A stretch of 64,000 bases of DNA from NCBI GenBank assembly GCA_025330725.1, contig JAIWND010000024.1, positions 62,001-126,000 on the forward strand, given 5' to 3'. Below the pieces are notes generated by a model. That model was not told the DNA's origin. It did not search any database and saw nothing but the letters and a program-made list of their open reading frames with translations. The first letter of the stretch is position 1; every line of letters begins with the position of its first letter. Positions 44,957 through 55,380 of the stretch are shown piece by piece. This DNA comes from Chlamydoabsidia padenii. Taxonomy: Eukaryota > Mucoromycota > Mucoromycetes > Mucorales > Cunninghamellaceae. Position numbers and translations under genes: made by a program.

Positions 44957-46528
44957 ATGTCTGCTCATTCTAAATATCAATCTCCTTTGACCTCCCGGTA
45001 TGCGTCCAAGGAAATGGCCTACAACTTCTCCGAAGACAAGCGTTACTCTACCTGGAGAAAACTTTGGCTCAATTTGGCCATTGCCGAACAACGTCTTGGT
45101 TTGACTGATATTACTGACGAAGCTATTGAACAAATGCGTGCCAATTTGGATAACATTGATTATGAAGTGGCTGCTATTGAGGAAAAGAAACGTCGTCATG
45201 ATGTGATGGCTCACGTCCATGCTTTTGGTTTGGTTGCTCCCAAGGCTGCTGGTGTCATTCATGTTGGTGCTACTTCTTGTTATGTCACTGGTAAGACAAA
45301 CCATAGGAAAAAAAAAATGATACGATGATTCACTCTCTTATTTTTAGATAATGGTGATCTGATTATTTTGCGTGATGCCTATGACCTTGTCATCAAAAAG
45401 TTGGTCCATGTGATTGATATTTTGGCCAAGTTTGCTAAAGAATACCGTGATCTTCCTACTCTTGGCTTTACTCATTTCCAACCTGCTCAATTGGTCACTG
45501 TGGGTAAACGGGCCACTCTTTGGATTCAAGAACTCTTGTGGGATTTACGAAACTTTGAACGTGCGCGCAACGATTTGAAATTCCGTGGTGTGAAAGGTAC
45601 TACTGGTACTCAAGCGTCTTTCATGGCTTTATTCAATGGTGATCATGACAAGGTAATAGAACAAAGAGAGAGAGAGAGAGAGAGAATCGATATGCTAATG
45701 ATTCTTTTTTTTCCCCCATAGATCGAACAATTGGATGAACTTGTTACTGAATTATCCGGATTCTCTGAAGCCTATCCTGTCTGTGGTCAAACCTACTCAC
45801 GCAAGATCGACATTGATGTCTTGAACCCCCTCTCTGGTTTCGGTGCCACCTGTCACAAGATCGCCACCGACATTCGTTTGTTGGCCAATCTCAAGGAAGT
45901 CGAAGAACCTTTTGAAAAGGATCAAATCGGAAGCTCTGCCATGGCCTACAAGCGTAACCCCATGCGATGTGAACGTGTGTGCTCCTTGTCTCGTCACTTG
46001 ATGGTCCTTGTCAATGATGCTCTTCAAACCAGTGCTGTCCAATGGTTCGAACGTACTCTGGACGACAGTGCTATCCGTCGTATCTCGTTACCCGAAGCCT
46101 TCTTGACCACCGACATTCTCTTGACCACTCTGCAAAACATCTTTGAAGGTATGGTTGTCTATCCCAAGGTTATTGAACGCCGTATTCGTCAAGAATTGCC
46201 ATTCATGGCTACGGAAAATGTCATCATGGCTATGGTGAAAAAGGGTGGTGATCGTCAAGAATGCCACGAAGAAATCCGTGTCTTGTCCCATCAAGCTGCT
46301 CATGTTGTCAAAATGGAAGGTGGTGAAAATGACTTGATTCAACGAATTGAAAAGACTGAATACTTCAAGCCCATTTGGGACGAATTGCCTGCTCTTTTGG
46401 ATCCTTCTACCTTTATCGGTCGTGCTCCTCAACAAGTCGATAGCTTCCTCACCAAACATGTTGAACCTGCTTTGGCCCCTTATGCTGAAGCCCTCAAGGA
46501 CAAGACTCGGGCTGAACTCTCTGTTTAA
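44957..46528 (+). CDS. ADE13: Adenylosuccinate lyase
   Basis: Exons 44957-45290, 45348-45652 and 45722-46528 join to 481 residues, the size of yeast Ade13 (482). It catalyses two beta-eliminations of fumarate in purine synthesis: SAICAR to AICAR, and adenylosuccinate to AMP, as a cytosolic tetramer. Seen: [14 protein letters not shown] and [11 protein letters not shown] (active-site histidine regions), [11 protein letters not shown], and the fumarase/ASL-superfamily signature [14 protein letters not shown] with the catalytic serine. The start [20 protein letters not shown] matches the eukaryotic family, so ATG at 44957 is firm. Intron 2 holds an (AG)n run. Codons are C-rich as for a well-expressed gene. 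Confidence 0.96.
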
Positions 46529-46898
46529 TTGTTTGTGTTACTACTAGTGCATTGTCCCCCCCCCTACCCCATACTTTATCATATCTACTCATTATCTTGT
46601 CTTTATCATTTGTCAATATCATTAAAATAAAATAAAATGGTGTCTATAGAAATGTGTCTTGATCTTTTACTTTTACTTTGTGCGGGATTTTAAAAAATAG
46701 GTGATCTACCATTTTGCATGAATACGCCCCAGGGTAATTATTGTATGTATTGTAAAAAGAGGTTTTATTTGGTTGACAATTATATGTTGTTGTTTTTTAA
46801 AAATAAAATAAAAAAAGATGTATATAATAAGGGGAATACTAGATAATCTTATGTAGTTATAATGATGGCCAATAAAGTCAAGAGTACCAATCCGCATA
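46529..46898. other. Intergenic 3' of ADE13
   Basis: A C9 run near 46556-46564, AATAAA-like signals near 46627, and a one-mismatch recurrent motif (CGGGATTTTAA, 46683-46693) followed by TTGCATGAAT. No gene. Confidence 0.4.
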
Positions 46899-48531
46899 TT
46901 ATTCTTCAGCTTCTTCCAGATTAAAGGCATTGGATTCAAAAAGCAGATCGAAAATGCATCCATCCACATCAAGAATCAAGTTGTCATTTTTACTGATTGT
47001 GATTCCTTCAACCTTGAGAGTATGTTCGAGAAGGAAGGCCTGAAGGAAGTTCTTCTTGACATGGGGTTTCACCAGTTCCATGCGCATGTTGGGGTTAGTG
47101 TGAGACTTGATCTTTTGCATAAATGTCGCAAATTCTTGTACTGTAAAGCCACTATTATATATGACTTGGTAAAACTACCCCGTCCAATGCACCACCGAAT
47201 CATTCAGCAATCGTTAACAAGCCAAATACCACGGATGGGATCAAATCTTTGCCGGCTCGAGTTGTAATAATGGTGTTCATAACCTAAAGTAGATTTTTTT
47301 TAAAAAATAAAAAGAGAGAGAAGGATGGATTAATATCAAGTATCGCTATCACATTCATCGCAATGGTATACATATAGTTAGTTTCCCCCCCCCCTTCCTT
47401 TTTTTTTTTTTCTACTTGATCTACTTACCCTAGATAAAGTAGGACCATGATCAACAGTTTCCAAATCAGAGTTATCCTTGGCATTAGCATGACCGAAATG
47501 GACATGAGTAGTAAATATCTTTCTTGATCTAACCATTACGGACAGTCTCGTTCACCTTGTATTTCACCACTGACTTCACCAATCAAGACCAATACCTTGT
47601 AGTTCGGATCTTATTCATAACAAAGCAAATGGTCGATAAAAGTAGAGTCGGGATAACAATCATCACCAATCGCCATACCTTTGTAGCCACCATCCATTGT
47701 ACGAGACACAATATCGTTGAATTTGTTAGACATTCCATTTGATTTAGACACATAAGCCATTGATGCAGGAAGTACTTGTTTTAGCATCCAATTTCTTGAA
47801 GATAAGACCAAAGAAGCAGGAGGACCTTGATCGATGTGTTGTTTAAAAAGTGATGACGCCAGTGTTGGATGAAAGGCGAGGTAAGGTCCATTTCGTTCCA
47901 ACTTTGAATTTAGCGGCCAAATCCAGATACATGACTCGAGGAGTTTGACTTTTGACGAGAGCAGTGACCACCAAAGGGTAAAGTATGAATCCACATGGAC
48001 AGTATAAAGGCGAATGATATAGTATTCAGTGTTGGAAGGATGAGGAGTAAAGAATTCCACCAAGAAAGTCGTTTTTTCTATCTAGTTAGTTGTTAAGAAT
48101 AAAAATAAAGTCAGTACCAATAAACGATACTTTTACAAGACAATAATCTAATCATGTTCGCACTCTCCCCCCCCCCACTCTCTTTTGTAAGTATGTTAAT
48201 TACCTGAATGTCTTTACCAGTGCGTTCTTCAAAGTTAGTGATCCAGATTTCCCACGACGCTTGATGAATTGATCAGGTTTCGCCACCAATCCGTTCATCA
48301 ATAACCAAGGCTGATATTGTTCCATTGATTCAACCGCTGTTTCAAAGTGGCTTCAAAAGCACCGGGAATATCTTATTTTGAGAGAAGTATCCACATTAAC
48401 TTGAGCCAACTTTGTCACCGTGAGTGTAAAGAGAGATGACTGTTGACCGTTGAATAGTAGAGGAGCACGAAGCAAATGGTAAGTTATCAACAACTTTCTA
48501 TCATACTCTTTAATGGTTTTCGTAGACATGA
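46899..48531 (-). pseudogene. ACLY: ATP-citrate lyase pseudogene, shredded
   Basis: Fragments of ATP-citrate lyase lie in the correct order on the minus strand but in different frames: MSTKTIKEYDRKLL (start at 48531); VAKPDQFIKRRGKSG near 48283-48240; a citrate-lyase N-half piece with YYIIRL and YLDLAAKF; AYVSKSNGMSN, IVSRTMDGGYKGMAIGDD near 47770-47665; LIGEVSGE; HFGHANA; VDHGPTLS; TRAGKDLIP, FGGALDG near 47265-47170; and finally KSHTNPNMRMELV with LILDVDG near 47090-46965. The full enzyme needs well over 3 kb of coding DNA; about 1.6 kb remains, so large internal parts, including most of the ATP-grasp and CoA regions, are lost. It once made acetyl-CoA from cytosolic citrate. An intact paralogue presumably exists elsewhere. 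Confidence 0.88.
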
Positions 48532-49128
48532 TTAGAGATTACTTGTGAAAAGTGGAAGAAGAAGAAGAAGAAGAAGAAAAAAAAAAGTGGAAGAAAAAAT
48601 AATCCATCCCGTCGGCGTTTGAAATGTTTATTCTAACCACCGGTTCGGGACGGCAGCCTTCCGAAGGATCCGCTTTGCATTGATTGTGTTAAACCCCATA
48701 AGACGGAAGATATTAGTTTAATAGTGTTGAGAAGACAAATTAGTGTGTTTTTATTAAAATAAGAATAGTATGAGTATATAAAAAGAAGAAGACATATAAT
48801 GCTTAAAAGGTAAAAAAAAAAAAAAGAAAGAGAGATATAAAGAAAGCTACCATGCAGAATAAATAGAATAAAAGAAGAAAAGCATAACAAAGAAGAAGAA
48901 GAAGAAGAAGAAGTAACGTCTATACAAAAGGACACCAAATCAAAGGGGAGGGGGAAATGGATGATTCAACCCAAACAAGGTTTCTTTTTTGGGGGTGGGG
49001 AAGATAAAAAGGGGATACCAATGATTCAATCATAAGGATAAAAAAAGAAGTAGTAGGGAGGAATCAACTAAAGTTATAAAAAGGGGGGTATTGATGAGTG
49101 GTATAAACGGACATAAAGAGTGAAGTGG

Positions 49129-49171
<43 letters not shown>

Positions 49172-49267
49172 AAAAGAGAGAGGAGAATAAAGGAGACCCT
49201 CCAAGGAAGAAGAAGAAGAATGATAATGCAAAAAAAGGGGGGGCTGGGGGAAAAAATGATATAATTT
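48532..49267. other. Repeat-rich intergenic region
   Basis: Contains GAA/GAAG trinucleotide runs (about 48560-48580 and 48891-48913), poly(A), and a TA run at 49135-49168. A variant motif GTCGGCGTTTGAAA is near 48611. No supported gene. Confidence 0.5.
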
Positions 49268-51037
49268 TTAACATCCGATAGATTCAGATGATGATGTCCA
49301 AGGTAAAGAAGAGATCACATCGGTCGTAGAGCAAGAATCGAATGTTGGATAATATGAATGATTAATCAAATTAGGTGATGCAAAGTCATCCATGACAGAT
49401 CGAGGTGATACCGAAGAAGAAGGCGAAGAAGATGTCGATGATGAGCAAGTGGTGGACGTTGTTTGACGTTTATCCTGCAGACGATTTTGGTGAGTTTTCA
49501 TATGTTGAGAGAGATTATCCGACCGAGAAAAGTGTTTGTGACATTTGGGAAAGGTACAAGCAAAAGGTCGTTCCAAGGTGTGAATCCGCATATGTCGTTT
49601 CAAGTGTTCTAATCGTTTGAATCGACGTTGGCATTGAGTCATAGGGCATACATGTGATTTTTGTTGTCCGCTGTCATCATTATTGTTGGTGGCGACAGAT
49701 CGATGTTTTCGTTGTTTCTTTGCCGTGCCTTCAAAGGCCAAAGAAGAGGAGGTAGGCGAAGGTGGAAGCATGGGGTTCGATTGGAAATCAGAGTAGTCTC
49801 CTTGAATATCATAACTAGTTCCCAATCCATTCGTTGCAAACAAGGATGAAGAGGTTTGGTCATGATTCAGGAGAGAAGATACTCCGACATGAGAATCCAT
49901 TTCCAGATGCAAATAAGATTGAGAAGGAGTCAATGAGGAATACTGATTGTGTATCTAAAAAGAAAGTAAATTTAGTATCAACATAAAAAAAAAGGGTGCC
50001 TGATTTTTTTTTTTTTTTTTTTTACTACTTACATCAGTGGTAAAAGATCGTTGGTCATACATGTCATGATAAGACAAATCAAAAGGCTTGTTACCATTAA
50101 AGACAAAGGGTTGAGAAGAAGTAGTGGCATTAATAAGATCTTGATTAGACACAATGGAAGAAGAAGAGGAAGAGGAAGAAGGAGAATCGACCATGCATGA
50201 ATCCAGAGCGGCATTTGCTTTTTTCGAACCCCGACGAGTAGGAGGAGGAGCTTGATGATTATCGGGCGATTGCTTCTTGGTATGAGTACGATAGTGAGCA
50301 TGAAAGTTGTCAGACCGACTAAAGCTTTTACCACATCCGGGAAAAGCACAGACATGAGGACGTTCACCAGTGTGTACCAACATGTGTCGTTTCAAATGTT
50401 CATAGCGCTTGAAGCTCCAACCACAATAAGAGTATTTGCACACATGCTTGTGAGGAGCATTGGGCCCCTGTTGATAATGTTGTCCCGATTTACGTTTACT
50501 GGTCTTGTTATCGAGGTTTGCCATGGGATCGATGGTTGCCATTTCATCGTCATAAAAAGTGCCATCATCAGTAAATTGATAATCATTAGGACGAATCATT
50601 TGCTCGAGTTGATGAATCGAGTCTTGTTGGTGCTGCACGCAATTATCTACCGACATGGCCGAGCACGAGCTTCGTCTGTATGCGTCTTGATCATGCATCA
50701 ATGAAGAATGAGCATTGAATCCAAAAGGGCCAACGTCCACCGAGTATTTTCGTTTGAATTGTCCGGGATCCATCATATTCAAAGAGGAGACAGAAGGTGT
50801 TAATGGAGGTGATAAATGATGTTTCTGATTTTGCTGATTATACAAATCAAGGGACATGTCATTATCAGTAGTGTTCATATTGACATTGGGATACAAATCC
50901 GTGTGATGTTGAGGGACAAATGAAGAGTATGCCATATCTTGAGAATACATGACATCTGTTCCTTGTTGTTGTTGTCGTTGTTGGGATAACATGTTGATAC
51001 TGGGTAGTTTTTCCGAGAATGTATCAAAGCTGGTCAT
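49268..51037 (-). CDS. C2H2 transcription factor with two Ste12-like finger pairs
   Basis: Exons 50033-51037 and 49268-49954 join in phase to about 563 residues. Two separate finger pairs are present: residues ~200-255 ([38 protein letters not shown]) and ~438-495 ([38 protein letters not shown]). Each resembles the double C2H2 module of Ste12-type and Msn2-type factors. One pair lies in each exon, which suggests internal duplication. The rest is Gln/Ser/Asn-rich with no homeodomain-like STE domain. It is likely a nuclear regulator; targets are unknown. ATG at 51037 is the first in-frame Met. The intron holds poly(A) immediately after the donor. Confidence 0.87.
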
Positions 51038-51524
51038 AGTCAAGAATCAACGTAATAAAGTGATCAATTAAAAGAGATTTATGTATATGTATATATATGT
51101 TCAAATATATATTTATATATATGTATATATAAAGTAAAGAATTAAGAGTGGAGTGTTGGAAAGAAAGAAAGAAGAAAGAAAGAAAGATCAAAAAATCCTA
51201 TTCTCTTTATTTCAAATTTTAAATCCCGCCAACCAATGAGATTCGACGATCGACAATGTGAGGTTGATTCAAGTTAGGGATCGTACTCATCAATCGTGTT
51301 GAAACATATTTAGAAAGTATACATTGTCATAGTCTCTATATTAATCCTCACAAGTGTAAACTTGACTTGATAATTCATATCAACACATACGCATGCATAC
51401 ATTCCTACGCACACACACTTTTTTTGTCTGTTTCGTTCATGAATTCGGATCAGCACCCAGAACTTTAATAGTCATCATTTTTCTTTCTTTCTCAACATTT
51501 AGGAGGACATGGAGTGGAAAAAGG

Positions 51525-51555
<31 letters not shown>

Positions 51556-53000
51556 ATCCCCTAAAAAGTAATCCACTACGTTTTGTAGTTTTTCAATAGG
51601 GTTATGATCAATATCGTTGATACAACTGGTCCCTCCCTAAAAAAAAAAGACTGCAGTAGTGTAACATTGACTCATGTTTTTTTTTTTTCGCTTTTCATGG
51701 ATACGTTTGGATGTCATCTGTAATGAAAGGTGCCACTCAAGGTATATCAAAATCGAGTTTTAAATATTCAAGTTCCGCTTTTAGATTCATGCAAACTGGA
51801 GCATGCTTCTCTCTCCTTCCTTTTTTACCCCTTATCAAAATTGATCGCTCCAATGATGTTTCCTCTCCTCTTTTATATATCAATGTATACATCAATGTTA
51901 CCATTGCTGATTCTTGTTTGGCTCTATTACCAACTTGTGGGGTTTTGTAGTATTTTGTGTGTATGTGTTGGAGAATATTATGCAGCAGGATCTTCAAAGT
52001 TTAACGAGGCAATAGATCGATTCCTTCAATAATCAAGTTCAATGGTGTTTTTTGTATTGGTGAACTTTCTCCCCTTATTTTGTACAGTAAGGAGGAATGG
52101 AAAACATTTACTATTTCCCCTCGTGTTTCTCCTTCAGCACTCCTATTCTCCTTCAATTCATTCAAACCTTTTCCTTCCGTTCTTTCTTTCTTCCACAGTC
52201 TTCTCCGTTTCTCAGTTTTAGCATCTATTTTTTTTTTTTTTAGTAAATAGATATTTATCCTTGTATGGAAGTATCTCGAGATGATGGTCTGAAAAGATAA
52301 GGGTGGAAAGAGTGAGTATGTGTTTGGTGTTAATCTATGCACATCTCTTCTTATTGGGGGGGGGACGTTAATGATAATTTTATAGATGCATATAAAATAT
52401 CAGATCTAATGGACGATAGTAATGATTAGTACACATATGGTGAATGAAAGCGGATCACTTTATATTCATTTCATCATGCACATTGAACCCCGATTTGTTT
52501 TCAAATCCAGCCAGTGTCAAAAAAAAAGGACCCTGATTTTTTCGTTTCATTTTACTTGTATGACTCCTCCCAGATTACAACAGCAATAGAGATTCATTAA
52601 CTATCAAGGATATTTAACGGGATAAGTATAAAAAGGATAAAAAGTTGTATAGGGGTGTTGAAGAAGAAGTGATAGGAATTACTTGCATATGATATGATAG
52701 TGAGACTTGACATGATACACATGAAATGGACTGATGAAAGTAGTATCGATGTCGTTGTGTGTTGGCAATAAAAAAAATAAAAAGGAGGAAAAGACCATGC
52801 GCACTCCCCTCGTTCGTGAAACATCACACGCGCTGTGCGTACCTGAATGTTTAGGAGCATCTACACCATGCTCGTTTTATAGTAAAAATCATTCCATTTC
52901 AATTGGCTGGAGAGTCGTGTCGGTGATTTAAATTTCAAAGGAGATCCTTTGGTGTGAGATTTTTTTCCTCACTTATTTCTTTCTTCTTCATTACTCTTTT
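51038..53000. other. Gene-poor stretch upstream of the C2H2 gene
   Basis: AT-rich promoter-like DNA with TATATG repeats (about 51080-51130), a GAAA-repeat leader, a one-mismatch recurrent motif at 51218-51228, poly(A) at 51523-51552, a C/T-rich block at about 52050-52230 and a G9 run near 52357. No frame is convincing. Confidence 0.4.
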
Positions 53001-53052
53001 TGTTAAACGCCTTTATCGACAACTCTTGTCAAACTTGACTTGGTTTACAACT

Positions 53053-53886
53053 ATGACTGTTTTTCATATTGCAATCGGTGACGAAATGGAATGGTCTATC
53101 ACTTTGGCTTAGTTCGGCGAAGGCTCTAATTACTGGACTTGATATGTTGGCGGCGGAAGGAGTAAACTATCGTTGAATAGATAGACTCCAAACTGGATAG
53201 GTAAGTTGATATATTCGACTGTTTGGTCTAACAATGATACTAACTAGGATTTTCTTTTCCCCGTTATATGATCATAGGTTCATCTTACGTTGACAATGAA
53301 GGTAATGAGATCGACATGCTGTTATTATCCTTTTTACTTCAATCATATACTGGTTGTTCTCTATTATTGGACATTCTGCAAGTAGGATCTTTGATACTCT
53401 ATTCTTTTAAAAGTAATGAATACAATATCTTGAAAACTAGGCATCAACTACAGTCAAGGTAAGAAAACTATTAACCTCTCACTACATTCTATTTGATATT
53501 CGGGATAGATCATCATACTGTGTATCATAATGGCAATGCAATGGATAAACTTGCCTTTTAAACAAATTGAATCTACCTTCAACAAGGTAAAGGTAATCAG
53601 GATGCTAACTATTTCTTCATTGAACAACTTGTAATATGGTGTATCTCAAGAACAATGTAATCCCGGAATGGTTTGGATGGGCACGGACGATACGGATCCT
53701 TGGTGTGTAATGGTGCAAACTGATCAATCTCGGAATGCTATGCATTTTTCGGAACCCATAGTTCCTTTCTATTGGTTATTGACCCTCCTTGTCTCTCTTT
53801 TGTTTATATTTAGATCTATCAAGTCAATTCTTTGGTATTGGACTCCTCAACACAAGATCAAGAATGGCACTGTTATATTAGAATAG
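53053..53886 (+). pseudogene. Unidentified, possibly decayed membrane-protein gene
   Basis: Coding-like pieces on the plus strand: MTVFHIAIGDEMEWSITLA followed by a stop; after an AG at about 53277, SSYVDNEGNEIDMLLLSFLL and about 45 more codons to a GTAAGA donor near 53460; and a final frame from about 53668 (DTDPWCVMVQTDQSRNAMHF, a hydrophobic helix, then KIKNGTVILE and stop at 53884). Other frames at 53500-53640 also read as protein. Stops between the pieces suggest decay. I do not recognise the family. Confidence 0.3.
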
Positions 53887-54921
53887 TATAGATTAAATAG
53901 TACTGTAATAATAAATAAAAAACCTCACTTCATATTGGTACACCATCTACTTGTTTTAGCACAATAACTCATTTAGTGTTGACTTGTGTGTAACATGTAT
54001 TCAAGGGACTTGGTATTATAACGTGATCAATTTACCGGCATGTCGTGCACAATTGCGGAATATCAACTAGTCTTTTGGAGGATGTAGGTATTGCTTTATG
54101 TATACCAATCATTCAAGTAACAGACAATATGTTTGATACTGTCTGGGTAAGACCAAGGATATGGGTGTAGTGAGCATAGATGGTGTGGGTGTGAAACAAT
54201 TCAAATCCCGCCGAAGTGCTGTAGTCGATCATATGACTGTAAGTTTGGCACTTTATCATTGGTAGGCGTGGTTTGGAGTAGCTGAGATTGAGATGGTGCG
54301 ATTCTCTATTGCGCACCATACAGCAGGAATAAAAGTCATATAGAACGTGTAACATCATACACACACACAATGTGTTGCAATCCAAATAGTTTAAATGGTA
54401 TAAGGTAAAAACTTTGATTACAATAAACAATCAATCATAGCTGTTTATGGTTTTCTCATGTGAAGGAGACTACATCAAGCCAAAGAATGATTCTCACTCT
54501 CACTCACTCTCTTAAATGACTGTATAGTAAGATGCATCATTAGTGGGACGTGGAAAAAAACTACCAGGAGAGTGTCGGCGGGATTTGAAAATATCATTTA
54601 TGCGAAATCCCTGTCTGTGCTTTTCAGTCGCCGCTTCCCTCGCCTTTTTCCCACAGTGGAGAGTTGAGAAGAAATGGAAAGGAGTCTAAAAAAGATACCG
54701 ACAGGTACATTTCATATCGATACGAAAACAAAAAAACTATGTATGAAAAAAAAAAAAAAAAATGCTGCTCTTTTTGAATGGAACAGCGATTAACACAAAT
54801 ATAGACTAGTGCCAACCACACACAGACGCATCCTATCCACCAACAAACAAAAGTGTAGGCCGGAGTTTATTTTTTCTTGAGCTGAACCAAGTCTATCATC
54901 CCTTTATCCAATCAAATGTCA
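53887..54921. other. Intergenic with two exact motif copies
   Basis: TTCAAATCCCG at 54200-54210 and CGGGATTTGAA at 54579-54589 (within CGGCGGGATTTGAAA). A poly(A) run lies at about 54747-54762. AATAAA of the minus-strand small ORF is near 54867-54872. Confidence 0.4.
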
Positions 54922-55210
54922 TTAACAAGCTATTTTTAGGGTAGCACGTTTTTCAATAGTATTGTGTGTCCAGAACATGAGGATTTGTGACATGATAGAT
55001 GAGAAGAAGAAGACAAAAAATGGTTCATACTGATCAAGGCGTATGGCTGTCAAGTTCATGGCTAACTGATGAGGCACTATCAACAGGAGACCTACTAAAG
55101 TGAGTCAATAAAGGAGAAAGGGGGAAAGGGGGTTCTGGTTAGGTGCGGGTTAGCGGAATTTTAAAATTATCTTGGATTTCACTGATTTGCGCACTTTTTG
55201 GGAGGGGCAT
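54922..55210 (-). CDS. Putative 66-residue two-helix membrane protein
   Basis: Exon 55183-55210 (MPLPKSAQI plus one base, donor GTGAAA) joins 54922-55094 in phase after a CTTTAG acceptor. The product reads GLLLIVPHQLAMNLTAIRL then YEPFFVFFFSSIMSQILMFW and ends HNTIEKRATLKIAC: two hydrophobic helices with a Lys/Arg-rich tail. An AATAAA signal follows about 50 nt after the stop. I do not recognise the family. The alternative is translation from the internal ATG at 55059. It shares a 170-nt divergent promoter with the GATA/PHD gene. Confidence 0.4.
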
Positions 55211-55380
55211 GTCCGTGTTCCCATAAAAAAAAAATTACTTTTTAATGCCTTTTCCCGTTCTTAACATTGTTTTTCTTCTTTCTCTCCTTATTTTCACTTT
55301 TTTTTTTTTTCTTCCTCTTCTCCTTCCCTTATACTCTTATATCCTTATTGTTGTAGTGTTATTGTCACCATTTTACCACT
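55211..55380. promoter_or_regulatory. Short divergent promoter region of the GATA/PHD gene
   Basis: 170 nt with an A9 run near 55226 and a long pyrimidine-rich leader (55275-55345) before the ATG at 55381. Confidence 0.4.

Larger units (their letters stand above)
1504..54589. repeat. Dispersed 11-bp word TTCAAATCCCG / CGGGATTTGAA (13 exact copies)
   Basis: Exact copies at 1504-1514, 8029-8039, 19384-19394, 19684-19694, 25626-25636, 27623-27633, 29443-29453, 31004-31014, 34338-34348, 41447-41457, 44778-44788, 54200-54210 and 54579-54589; one-mismatch copies at 317-327, 1185-1195, 16449-16459, 33047-33057, 42295-42305, 46683-46693 and 51218-51228. All lie outside the coding exons I modelled, three exact ones inside the transposon copies. 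Many are preceded or followed by GC (GCGGGATTTGAA) and an ATGCA/TGCATGA word nearby. The word fits the T-loop/B-box consensus (GTTCAAATC). Confidence 0.8.
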
